Of a DNA stretch of 64,000 nucleotides, positions 1 through 10,254 are shown piece after piece. The stretch is from positions 1,796,001 to 1,860,000 of the forward strand of contig JAJEKV010000064.1 of NCBI GenBank assembly GCA_021234155.1, written 5' to 3'. Within the stretch, counting starts at the first letter, position 1. Each line of letters opens with the position of its first letter. Made by a program: the position numbers and the translations under genes. The notes under the pieces were generated by a model. That model ran no database searches and was not told the origin of the DNA. It saw only the letters and a program-made list of their open reading frames with translations. The stretch is from Isoetes taiwanensis. Lineage: Eukaryota > Streptophyta > Lycopodiopsida > Isoetales > Isoetaceae.

Positions 1-1311
1 TAAACATTTGGTGCATGGCTTAGGGAATAAGTCTTTCATTTTCCTAGGATAACATGGTGGACTTAATTCACCAAGAACTTTTTTTTTAATAGAAGAGGCC
101 CCTCGTGAGAGGTCATTAAGTGATATTATCATTTGGGATATTCACATAATTCCTTGGAATATGTAAGTTCATTTATGGAATTTAATGATGCTTGGGCACT
201 AAAGTAATGGTTGGAAACACTTTGCCCCAACCCTATCTAGATACCCTAGAAGGAGATGACTAGCCAACAATGGTTGGATGCCATTGGGTCGTTATGTGTT
301 ACAGAGTATGTATCATGTTTTGGGGGAGTTATCCATAAAAGAAACACGACCGCCGAGAAGTAGTGAAGGGTGGTAGGATTAAAGCTAGACCCATGGTCTA
401 GAGGGGTGCTGCATGGCAGTCCCTATCGGTTGGGCCAACAGAGATCTATTCTCTGGGAAATGAGACGAGTCAAGGCTTAGACACTAAAGAGAAACACGTT
501 AACTATAGTTATATCCATAAAATTTTACTTAACCCTTAATATATAACGTCGAATAAGGTCTAATACAAAACAAGATTGCAATTGAAACGGGAGTGTTGCA
601 GAACTCCCATTTCAAAGATTCCCTTAAAAAAGAGACCATGCTCTTAAAATTAGCCTTTTTTGGATAAACTTCAGGATTTCAAAAGGTTTTTGTGAATTGA
701 TGCAGGAGCAATCAGTGAAACAATAAGATAAACTTGTTTAACCTATGGTTTATAGAACATAGGTTTAATGCAGATATGTGCAGCCTAGAACAATATAAAC
801 CTAATGGTTTATTAGACTAAAGGTTGAAGGAGTTGCATAAGGTTGAATAATCATTGCCTAAGTTCAATGGTGAGTTGGGGTTATCAAATTAAAGGGGAAT
901 ACGTTCTATTACCATTGAACTTGAGAATTAAAATAACAATGGTTGTCGGTGGAGGGAATCGTGGTTTGAAATATAGAAACATATGAGGAGATTGAGCACC
1001 GAGCTCCTACAGCTATGGACCCTGCTAGGCGGCCGGATCTGCACCTATCGGTGAGGTCTGGCCCTATAAATGAAAGCAGTAACAAAGGATCTACAGTGCA
1101 AGGAGATATGGTCGTGTAAAATAGTGCTTGGGTTGTCGGTCAGCGGATCTACAGTATTTGGGTCAATATCCAAATGAACAGTGTCAATGTAATGGTATTT
1201 GAATATTAGAAGAAGTCTTATATTGCTTCTTAAGTCATTACGTGATGGATGTCTAGTTAGTCATAATAAGTTGTGGAAATTTCATCTTGATCATTGAATC
1301 AATTCTTCATT

Positions 1312-1323
1312 TGGTATCAGAGC
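1312..1323 (+). promoter_or_regulatory. Copia primer-binding site (initiator tRNA-Met)
   Basis: TGGTATCAGAGC is the standard plant copia primer-binding site, complementary to the 3' end of initiator methionine tRNA. It lies 2 bp after the LTR end and 8 bp before the gag ATG. Confidence 0.9.
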
Positions 1324-1331
1324 TAACAATT

Positions 1332-1658
1332 ATGACTACTAGATTGGGTGCATCTTTGTTAAGTGCAGTAGAGGTGTTTAAAGGAACAGGGGGCTTCCAG
1401 GTGTGGAAGGAAAAGATCAAGGAGATCTTAGAAGTGGAGGGACTTTGGTCCTATGTTGGAGAGGACACTGGAAACAATGAGACCAGTGGTACTGCAGCTG
1501 TGATCATCAGTGCATCAGAGGAAGGTTCCAGCTCAGGGGAAGTTGAGGTAACTAGCTCAAACACAAATGCTAAGTTGATTGAAGCTAAGAGTATTGTCAC
1601 AGTAAAATTGAGTCCTAGATTTGTTAAAGACATGCAACCCTCGATGACATACATTTAG
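1332..1658 (+). pseudogene. Copia gag, N-terminal fragment
   Basis: I chose the ATG at 1332, just after the primer-binding site; an upstream in-frame ATG at 1287 lies inside the LTR. The product starts MTTRLGAS and carries the copia Gag signature FKGTGGFQVWKEKIKEIL followed by EGLWSYV, matching the family pattern of (F/L)xGxxxFxxWKxxMxxxL then LW. It stops after about 108 residues, before the UBN2-type Gag core and zinc knuckle, so it is a truncated remnant. It could not make a working nucleocapsid. Confidence 0.75.
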
Positions 1659-1709
1659 TTAAAAATAGCGCGAAAATTTTGTAAAAAATAGACGACAAGG
1701 GAAAAATCG

Positions 1710-1810
1710 TGCAGGCGCGCCATTTACCTGTAAATGGGGCTTTACCTTTAAATGGCGCAGCTGCTCACGTAAATGGAGCAGCTGCGCCATTTACACGTAA
1801 ATGGCCTTTT
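1710..1810. repeat. AAATGGCGC palindromes, 5' flank of ParB-MTase copy 1
   Basis: A cluster of direct and inverted AAATGGCGC half-sites. The clearest is 1771-1792: AAATGGAGC, four bases, GCGCCATTT. The same 9-N4-9 palindrome recurs in two introns and in the 3' flank of the downstream gene. Confidence 0.8.
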
Positions 1811-2528
1811 TAATCTAAATGCTATATCTAATAACTAGATTATGGATTCTTATTACTACAAGATTCAGCAATCAAAGAAAATGTACCCTTTAAGACATCA
1901 ATTGTTGAGAACTTATTTACTGACACAAAATAGAGAAGATCTACCCTTCAAAACCTTAATCTGTTTAGAATTATGGTCAACGCGCAACACACTGAAAAGA
2001 ATTCTCATTAACCCATACAATCTACCATCTCCAGTTCCATCCTACATCAACTACATTAAGAGTACACATTTAACATACTAAAAAGCTTCTAACCTGGAGG
2101 TCATTGAGGATTCTGGATCTGCCATCAGAGAAGTTGATCGCAGAGGCAGCAAAATTGCCAAGAATCAAAGAAGAGCCTGGAAACAGTTGAGGAAGAATGC
2201 GCCTGAAGAATGAGGACAAGCGCCAGCGGCCTGCAGAACGAAGTGAAGCGCCTGCAGAATGAAGTGAAGCGCCTGCAAAAGAAAGACAAGCGGCCAAGCG
2301 GCCAAGCAAGCGCATGCTACTATCGTCTAAGAAACCAACGTCTAGGACGGAATAGACGTCGGAGGAGGCCCTGCTTTGTCTACCAAGTGATCTCAGGCGC
2401 AAGTACCTACGAATATTGAAGCGAGGATGTGGAGCATAAAATTGCAACCTACGGAGTCGAGGACGATAGCGCCTTCTAATGACCATGTCTGCCTCCTGAC
2501 GCAAGACAACGAAAGACCCTCATTATGA
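1811..2528. other. No gene recognised; 21-bp tandem repeat
   Basis: No supported gene. At 2228-2290 a 21-bp unit beginning GCCTGCAGAACGAAGTGAAG is repeated about three times with small changes. Short ORFs here have no recognisable domain. Confidence 0.4.
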
Positions 2529-2652
2529 AGTGGACGGGCGGGTAAATTCAAATTTCAAAATACGGGCGGGCGGAAAAATTTAAATGTAAAATACGGGCGG
2601 GCGGAAAAATTGAAATGTAAGATACGAGCGGGCAGAAAAATTCAAATGTAAA
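2529..2652. repeat. 31-bp tandem repeat, four units
   Basis: Four units with a 31-bp period (starts near 2529, 2560, 2591 and 2622). Each joins a GC-rich half (ATACGGGCGGGCGG) to an AT-rich half (AAAAATTTAAATGTAAA). It lies 330 bp upstream of the predicted start of ParB-MTase copy 1, so it may be promoter sequence or transposon subterminal repeat. Confidence 0.75.
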
Positions 2653-3071
2653 TTTTAAAAGGGGCGGGGATCGGGAAAATTCAAATTTTCTAAAATTTGG
2701 AGAGACGGCCAAGGCAAAATTTGAAAACTTTCTAAGCGGACGAAGGCATTTTTTTTTTTTTTTCCGCGGACTTATCTTTTTCTTTTCCGTCCACTTTTCA
2801 TTTCATTTCTTTTGCGCCTACTCGCCTCCCGCCTCCGCCTTCCGCCTTCCGCCGCCCAGCGCCTTGCACACTCTCTCTCTCCTATTCAAATATTTTCTCT
2901 CTGTCGATCCAGGAGCGTTCTGAAAAAAGGTGGAGTAACTTTTATACGGACCAGTATTTTTATACGCAGTACAAATATAATGGCGCAATCTTCGCTCAAA
3001 ATCCGGGAGCCAGGCTCAGGTTAGTTTCTGTTGTTTCTATTCTTATCAATCTGGAGTAGCATAGGTAACTG

Positions 3072-3610
3072 TAATGGCGCGGACGCGCCATTTCTATAGG
3101 AGAGCGTGGGGTTGTTGCCGCCCTTCCTTATAGAAATGGCGCGACCGCGGTATTTAGGCTAGTTATATGTAATGGCGCATGTGCGCCATTTCTAGAATGT
3201 CTATGGGTCTCCCTCTAGATGGGGACCCATAGCAATGGAAATGGCGCACCTGCGCCATTTAACCAAATGACGCAGGTGCGCCATTTCCTTGGTGCTTATG
3301 GTTCTTCATCTGGTATTAGCGAGGTGCATGCCATTTCCAAGCCATGCACCTCGTTAACACCAGAGACCCATAAGCACCATGGAAATGGCGCACCTACGCC
3401 ATTTAAAGCAAATGGTGCACCTGCGCCATTTCCATGGTGCTTATGGGTCTCGTGTTAACGAGGTGCATGGCTTGAAAATGGCATGTACCTCGCTAATACC
3501 AGATGGAGACCCATAAGCATGTACCTCGCTAATACCAGATGGAGACCCATAAGCACCAAGGAAATGGCGCACCTGCGTCATTTGGAGCAAATGGCGCACC
3601 TGCGCCATTT
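3072..3610. repeat. Nine 22-bp palindromes in intron 1 of ParB-MTase copy 1
   Basis: Palindromes of the form AAATGGCGC-N4-GCGCCATTT start at 3072, 3134, 3170, 3239, 3265, 3383, 3410, 3562 and 3589, each with 0-3 changes. Between them lie longer inverted repeats (about 3341-3381 against 3433-3472, containing CCATGCACCTCGTTAAC) and a 36-bp tandem duplication (3483-3553). All are inside the predicted first intron, which could form extensive hairpins in RNA. Confidence 0.85.
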
Positions 3611-5184
3611 GCAGTTTCATGTATTAGGGTCGTGTTGAGTTGATACATGCCATTTTTTTTACCATGTTTATCTTGCAGCCGCTGCTGCACCGAAGGCACA
3701 AAACGTGGTCACATCGAGGACCCTGGTCCTGGCTGGTAGGTCTTGGTGTATGGAGATTGTTAGAGCCATACCCTTGACTGAAAGTGTGGACCCAACGAAG
3801 GGCGACAAGAGGCGAGAACTTTGCCTCCTTGTCAAGTCCCGTGCAGGTGAGACAGGAGTGGATTCCATGGCCCAGATGGGCATCATTGTAAACATGAGGG
3901 AAGTCAAGAAACAAGGAAGACTTGACTTTCTTGGCTGCACAGTGGAAGATCCAGTCAGTGGTAGCATTGATCTCTACTGCATGGATTGGTAGTGCTATGA
4001 CCTGACAATGATGGAGTCCAGCATAAAGGACCAAGCACTGTCGGCCAAAAAAAAAGGGTGGCCGCTGCCATCGTATGAGTCCAGAGAGCAAGCAGATATC
4101 AAAGGCACGATAGAGATCCTCAGGGGATTTGGTATTCTGCGGGCGGCGATGGACATGTCAAAAAACTCTGTGTCCTACATTGTAAGAGCGAAGCTCTCAG
4201 GCAACATGCCAGCAGTAATGGATAGCAGATGGCTGCTGGGAGAGATGCAGAGAAAAAGTGTAAAGGTCAAACCAGCCACCAAAGGAAAAAAAGCAGGTGG
4301 AGGAGATGAAATCCAAAGGCAGACAGAACAAGAGGGAGGACAGGAGGGTGAGAAGGGGGAGGAGCATCAGGAGCAGAAGAGGGATGAGCAAGAGGCTCAC
4401 CAACATGATTTCCCTATGAAGTCCACTGGGAAGCCTGATAAGGAGGCTACAAAACACACAAAAGTGGTAGCATCCACAGCAGATAGCACACCAGCAAAAG
4501 GAGACAAGGGCAAGGAAGTTGTAAAAGATGGCAGACTTTGAGGTGCCCGAGGAACTAAAGATGGACTGTGATGCCGAAGAAGAAATGGCAGAGGAAACAT
4601 TAAAAAAAAATACAGGAGCACGGCCGCATGTTCCCCTTGGAGTCACTTATACAAGAAGGATATCCATTTGGGATCTAGAAGAGGCACCACCTAATATGAC
4701 CGCCAGGGTTATTAACCCCGAGCATGTTAGGAAGCTCTGCAAATCTTTTGCTGAGGATCCACATCTGGTATTCACTCCAGCAGATGTGGTGCCCTTTGAT
4801 CCGGCTACAAAGAAGTTGCTGACCTGGTTGCAGGAATCTGATCTGGCAAGGAATGATTTTATATTATCAATGGTAATCATTCGATCTCTGCTGCTCAGCT
4901 TGTGTGCAGTAAGTTGGGGACAGAAGATGCTAGAGTTGAGCTCAGGAAGATCTATACTTTCAGAATATGCAGAGTTCTTTTTGGACAGATCAGTGACCTG
5001 GACCTTCTTCAGCTCAGTGTGGATGTCAATGATATTGTAGCCAAGACGGTCTTCAAGGAAACCTATGTGGATCAGATTCACCATCCGCAGAAAGAAGTGA
5101 CGAGTACAAGGTACGTTTACGTCTGTGTACGTTTACGTTTAGATTCCGTGTTACATTTTTACGTTTACATTTATATTTTGTGGT

Positions 5185-5261
5185 AAATGGCGCAGTGGCG
5201 CCATTTGTAGGTAAATGGCGCAGCTGCGCTATTTACCACAAATGGCGCCGCTGCACCATTT
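5185..5261. repeat. Three 22-bp palindromes in a second intron of ParB-MTase copy 1
   Basis: Three palindromes in a row, at 5185-5206, 5213-5234 and 5240-5261, with the same 9-N4-9 layout as intron 1. They lie between donor AAG/GTACG (5110) and acceptor TTGCAG (5303). The matching intron of copy 2 carries one palindrome of its own family. Confidence 0.85.
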
Positions 5262-6942
5262 CATTTACCATCGCGAGTTCTAACGTCGCCAGTTCTATTG
5301 CAGCACTACCTTCAAATGGCAGAGAAAATTCAGAGAGGCAAACACACGAAGGACGTCAATAGGTTTGTCTTCATGCCAGATGATGTTTATGCACTCTTCT
5401 GCCAGATGTGGAACAAATGGAGGAAGGGAGAACTTAAGGACAATAGGGGTCAAGCTATAGTAGTCAATTTTGCAAAAGACAAAGATTACTTTAGTGACAA
5501 CTACCTTAGATGCATGAGGGGCTTGGACTATGATGATTGTCGAAAGGTCCTCGAAGAAACATTAAGTGGGGATATATTCGTCAAAATCACCTCAGATTAC
5601 AAAGGCGAGAATTTTTTCAAGACGAGAGCGCAGAACTTAAGAATTCTTGCTTACATGAAGAAGGAGATACTGCACTTCATATCAGATGAAATAGGCACTA
5701 AGTACAAGAAATTCGAGGACTTAAGGAAGGCCACTGACAATTTTTCTGATACTGCACTTCTGGTTTGGGGAGTATGCCACCATAAGTGGGTGTCGGAAGG
5801 AATACTCAAAGAGGGAGTTCATGGTAACATGCCATTCTCCTTGGCCAGATCTATTCGAAAAATCCTTAAGCCCGAAACAGAGAAGGACATGCCTAGATAC
5901 TTTGTTGAACATGTCACTGCCGCGGGGATTCCGCTGGAAATTACAGCGCTACCTGCCAGCATGATATGTCTAGATGCAAGGCAGCGTACTCCTGTTTGGA
6001 ATAGTGAGACTATAACTAAATTTTTCGACACCATCTCACAGATGACAGATGTAGAAACATACTGGATTCTATGTTTTGTCAAGCCGGAGCATAACTTTCT
6101 ATTCGCCAGTGCATTTGAAAGACTGGAATCTAGGTCAAGAGTTTTTGTAGGAATCTACGAAGAGGAGGTTGGAGCTACAGGTGGTACAGGAATAAAAGAG
6201 CCACATGCTCTCGTTCTTGCTACGAGGATTTCTGCACAAGTGGGAGAGCCTGATGAAGACCTGGATCTCAGGCTCTATGGTAATCATCCTCGGAAGCTCC
6301 CGCCAATTCCTTCTATTCCTAAGGAAGCCATCGGAAGTGAGGGAGATGTTATGGCTAAGAAAATCCTGCAAGACAGGTTTAAATACAGTTGGCATGGTAT
6401 GGAAGGAGAATATCTGGTTCATAAGCAGATTGATCCTGCAACTGCGTTCTACCTTGTTGATAAGCTCTGCCCTTCAGGCACCATGGTACTAGATTTCTTC
6501 TCTGCTGGAGCCCTATTTAGGGCATCACTTCATGTAGGAAGAATCAGTGCGACGTATGAGCATGACTTCGTAAAGATTAAATGCATAGCGGGATTCTGGG
6601 TAGGGTCGAGAACGCCCTATACCCCTTGCTTGCCCCAAGGACCATTGGCGAGCACGAAGTCTTGACTATTAAAGATGGTGGAGCAGTCGGGGTAGAAAAT
6701 GAGGAAGACGAATTAGGTTCTCGTACAGAGAAAGGAGAGACATCCGGCCAAGGTGGAGCTGAGCAGGAGGAGCAAATTGACCGCAACAAGATTAACCCTG
6801 CAGACTATGAGAAAGTTGATGATAAACACTTTGGTCACGACTATTAAAAAAAATTGTATCTACTTTGAAAAATTGTATCCACATTGTATTTTTATTAATA
6901 TATAACTACATGGCCTTGTGTAAAAATGTGTTATCTATAGGA

Positions 6943-7170
6943 AAATGGCGCGAGCGCACTATTTGCTTGGTCTTTACGTTAAAGCAAATAGCGCGCCTGC
7001 ACTATTTGTTTGGTTTTACGTTAAAGCAAATAATTTGTTTGGTTTTCCGTTCAAGCAAACGGGGCGGCCGCGCCATTTTGTTTGCCTGCCTTGCACTTTT
7101 TTGCATTTTAATATCTGCTTTTGAGGTTATCGGGGCGCTTTTCCTTAAACTTTCTTAGTAAATGGCGCCA
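6943..7170. repeat. AAATGGCGC-type palindromes, 3' flank of ParB-MTase copy 1
   Basis: Palindromes at 6943-6964 and 6986-7007, and further half-sites near 7058 and 7160, start about 100 bp after the gene's stop codon. Interleaved AAGCAAATA and TTTGCTTGG stretches make extra inverted repeats. Confidence 0.75.
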
Positions 7171-9168
7171 TGGTTCTCTTCTTGACAACTAAAACCGCGC
7201 TGTTTTATATCAAATGTAGCGGTTTCTGCTTGATAACTGGTTTCTTGTTAAGTAAATAGTGTCATATCTATCGATAAGTCTGTGATAAAACAGGGAAGAA
7301 ACTGATTTCGCAAGAAATTGGAATCACGAAATTTCCAAATTTAATGAAACTCTGCTTATATCGGCACTTCTCAAGCATGCAAAAATCATATACAGACTAA
7401 TCATGGCAGCTCAAAGCACCTCAATTGAACAATAGCAAATCCCACTTGAGAATTTCTTCATGTATAGACTTCTAGACCCGTTTCCATTGCTTACGCATCA
7501 ATAGATCGGGTTCTAGCTCCAAGAATCAAACTGCAGAAAAAGATACATAGTGCAGTCAATTCTAACCCAGCATTACTAGTTCTATTATTACTTTTGTATA
7601 CGAATAAATTTTGGGCTGATCAGAGCCATTCCGGAAAGCTTGCTCAAGAACCTTTCTAGCAAAACAAAAATCACCTAAAACTCGGGTGGCCAAGATATGA
7701 TGCTCCAAATTTTGACCGCCAAAATTGTCCAGAAATTGCTCCTTCTGCCTTCAAACTCTGCAAAAAGCTATTGCAAATCTTCTTTTCCAAAGAAACAAAC
7801 CCTTGGTTATATGAATTGCATGCTGCATGTATGCCAAGCATGTACATACGTACAAAATACGTATATTAATCCATCAAGTTGCCAGGACCGTTGCACCTTT
7901 CAACTCAATCTTAAAAGAATTCTCGCAAAAGCAGGAACCGAACCTCCCACCCACAGGGTTGGAAACCCCCTCCCCCTCCCCTCCTCCCCAGCTCTTGCAC
8001 ACGGCAACCACTTTGAGTAGGCATCACGTATGCTCAACTCACACTATTTTAGTAATATTGACTTCCTCTCCTTGATTGCATCCATCACTAGATCTCCTCC
8101 ATAGCCCCCCCCCCCCCTTCCCCAAATGACGAAAAGCTACACATTCTATTGGAACAATTAGAGTTATGCTACAATTTTAACAGCTACATCAAGTTATTTT
8201 GCGTACCCAACCTCTAGACCATAAAGGCACAACATGGCTTTTGGAAATGATAAGCCACTTTTATTGCCACAAAAAAAAGAGAACCAATGAATCTTTTAGA
8301 TAGTATACTGAAATACATTGACAAATCATGGAGTTTGGAAGAAACCTTCTCACTGAGAATACTCTATTTTTTATTTAACTTATATAGATAGATAGATAGA
8401 TAGTATTTTTACGTCATGCCACATTGGCAGCGTCCATGAGGACATATGACGGACCCCCAAAGACTTGAACACAAGATCTCTTAGTAGACATAAGCAAACT
8501 TCTCAAGGGTTTAAAGCGTACCAATATGGTTGCAAAGGCTTGAATTCCATTGAAAAATAATATGGACATTAAAGAATTGCACGTTAACTTCTCATTACTG
8601 ATTAGATACGAGGCCAAATGAAATTATGGGCGAACAGGATTTATACACATAAGGAAAAGGAACGCCAATGGAGATACGGATCTCAATGAATGTCTAAAAA
8701 GAAAAAGAATGACCATGAGAGCTAGTAATATACATAGAAGGTTTAAAGATATAAATAAAAAAAGTATTAGCACTAGAGAGGCTTTATCCCATCCAAAATG
8801 GAGAAGAATATCAAGTATATTCTAAGTATTGCCCAATAAGTTGATGCACTTCCCAAGTATACAATAATGACATAAACTTTATGGCTAAATCATATAAACT
8901 CCACAAACTCCACATCACAATCTAAGCCTCGTCAATGTAACTACTCCATCTCCGCCCTAACCTTCACTCCAACCCTGCATTTCTGCTAGTTTTCTTAGAT
9001 TTTATTTTGCATGGTAAAGAGGGTGTTGCAAGCCTGCTGTTTCCCTTATTTATTATGTCTTTCTGGCTGACTTCTATTTGGCAGTGATAACGGGGGATCA
9101 AAACAGCCGCCCACACATGCATTTGGAGATAAACATGGATGCAGAGAATGAATCCCGCTTCAGAGAAG
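7171..9168. other. Intergenic, no gene recognised
   Basis: No ORF here has a recognisable domain. A C-run lies at about 8106-8117 and an (ATAG)n microsatellite at about 8386-8403. Around 8430-8530 the minus strand has a loosely tRNA-like B-box that I could not support as a SINE. The end of this stretch should hold the promoter and 5' UTR of the thioredoxin-like gene. Confidence 0.5.
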
Positions 9169-10254
9169 ATGAGGGCTTTGATTTTCGCGGCTATGGCGAT
9201 GGCCACCCTAGGCTTAAGCATGGCCCAATTTCCTATTCCTCACCGTTACGACGGTTTCTCTTACCGCCCCATTCAAAGTGAACCCGTCCTTCTGGAGGCC
9301 TTCTTCGATCCGCTTTGCCCCGATAGCAAAGCCTCTTGGCCACCTGTGAAACAGTTAATTCAGGATCTCGGACCGCGCCTCAGCTTCACCCTCCATACTT
9401 TTCCTCTTCCGTGAGTTACCTATCTCTCTGTTTTTGTTTTCCTGTTCTATATCATGTCTATTTTTTCCCCTTGTTTGTTTGATGAGAATCAGTTGTGCTG
9501 AGGCAAATCAGAAATAATGTTGTAAGATCCTGTTTATTTGGGTATCAGATTCTTTAAACGGTCTTTCTCCTTCCCCCTTCAATTTTTATATTTATTTCAT
9601 TGCAGTTACCATCACAACTCTTTCTTTTCGTCAAGGGCTCTGCACATCATACATAACATGAACTCTTCATTGACATACCCTGTTCTTGAGCTTTTCTTTA
9701 AACACCAGGTATATAGCTGACTTTATTTTATTTTTTCATCCTTGAAGTTATGTGCATATGTTTCAAATTTTGATTATCTATACAGGATAAATTCTCCAAT
9801 CAATATACTTCAAATGAGACACCAAACAGTGTAATAAAGAGGTTTGGGACATTAGTATCCAAACAATTTGGGAACGACCTTTTTGACAAATTTGTTGCTG
9901 GATTTAGTAATCAAGCAACTGATCAGGCAACCCGGATTTCATTTAAGGTGGGAATGCCGCTATTAGCATTCTTTTATATGTTAGATGTGCAGGGATCATA
10001 TAATCACTTCATTTTAGGATTTTGTGATGATTATAAAGATAGACAATGTCAGATCTATAGTGGCAAGCATTGCTGATTTACTATTTTGTGGACAGTATGC
10101 ATGCTCAAGGGGGGTAACTGGAACACCTATATTTTTATTAAATGGTGTCCGTGTTGAAGATGCTGATGAGACATGGAGCCTCGATGATTGGCGGGATCTT
10201 GTAGCTCCATTGTTAATTGATCCAAAAGGAGGGCATGGGACAAGAACGTTGTAG
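9169..10254 (+). CDS. Secreted thioredoxin-fold (DsbA-like) protein, 4 exons
   Basis: Exons 9169-9410, 9606-9708, 9786-9947 and 10096-10254 all have GT-AG introns and keep frame, giving 221 residues. An N-terminal signal peptide (MRALIFAAMAMATLGLSMA) precedes the mature FPIPHRYDGFSYRP. The fold follows: the strand LLEAFFDPLCPDSKASWP holds a CPDS motif in place of the usual CxxC; exon 2 gives PYHHNSFFSSRALHI and the helix LTYPVLELFFKHQ; exon 4 gives YACSRGVTGTPIFLLNGV with the cis-proline of thioredoxin folds. It matches a conserved plant family annotated as thioredoxin superfamily proteins (Arabidopsis At1g76020 type), whose biochemical role I do not know. The second active-site cysteine is absent, so a classical dithiol oxidoreductase is doubtful. 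An ATG 30 bp upstream is possible; 9169 gives the cleaner signal peptide. Intact, with no transposon inside. Confidence 0.9.

Larger units (their letters stand above)
1..1658 (+). mobile_element. Ty1/copia retrotransposon, 5' part only
   Basis: The 5' end of a copia-type LTR retrotransposon. An LTR-like stretch ends in TTCA at 1306-1309. Two bases later comes a canonical primer-binding site, and then a gag start. The left LTR edge cannot be fixed because no second LTR is in the window; a TGTTGC at 594 is one candidate, which would give a 716-bp LTR. The element stops about 325 bp into gag, where sequence introducing the AAATGGCGC palindrome array begins. That suggests truncation or interruption by the neighbouring element. 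No protease, integrase or RT follows. Confidence 0.7.
2980..6843 (+). pseudogene. ParB-like/DNA methyltransferase-like fusion gene, copy 1 (broken)
   Basis: Predicted exon 1 is 2980-3019 (MAQSSLKIREPGS); intron 1 (3020-3678) has GT-AG ends and joins in phase. Exon 2 carries a domain with RSWCMEI and MGIIVNM motifs, then a Lys/Glu/Gln-rich linker (about 4260-4540). A ParB-like N-terminal domain follows: TPADVV-FDP near 4780 and, in the next frame, INGNHSISAAQL near 4865-4905. A further intron (about 5111-5303) leads to a 450-codon stretch ending in a permuted N6A/N4C methyltransferase fold. There LPAS stands where DPPY is expected (about 5950), then the 'WILCFVKPEHNFLFASAFE' strand, and motif I VLDFFSAG with a following acidic YEHD (about 6485-6570). 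An acidic tail runs to 6843. Lesions are an in-frame TAG at 3990, shifts near 4525, 4860 and 6590, and probably one near 5100. Bacterial and phage ParB-MTase proteins share this order. Activity is unlikely from this copy. Confidence 0.75.

Noticed and set aside
2070-2504. 144-codon minus-strand Arg/Ser-rich ORF
   Set aside because: It is produced by the 21-bp tandem repeat and has no known domain.
4008-4541. Separate Lys/Glu-rich gene
   Set aside because: It is in the same frame as the preceding exon 2 sequence across one TAG and aligns with copy 2, so it is part of the ParB-MTase gene.
3072-7007. Regular short repeats that might be a CRISPR array
   Set aside because: Spacing is irregular, repeats are palindromes in both orientations, there are no unique equal-length spacers or cas genes, and the context is plant nuclear DNA.
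1661-7210. A single MULE with AAATGGCGC arms carrying the ParB-MTase gene
   Set aside because: The left edge (TTAAAAATAGCGCG near 1660) has only a weak inverted match near 7186 and I found no 9-bp duplication, so the element's boundaries are not supported, though the idea remains open.
8430-8530. Possible SINE on the minus strand (TGTTCAAGTCT B-box-like)
   Set aside because: The A-box is poor, no A-tail or target duplication is visible, and there is no second copy in the window.
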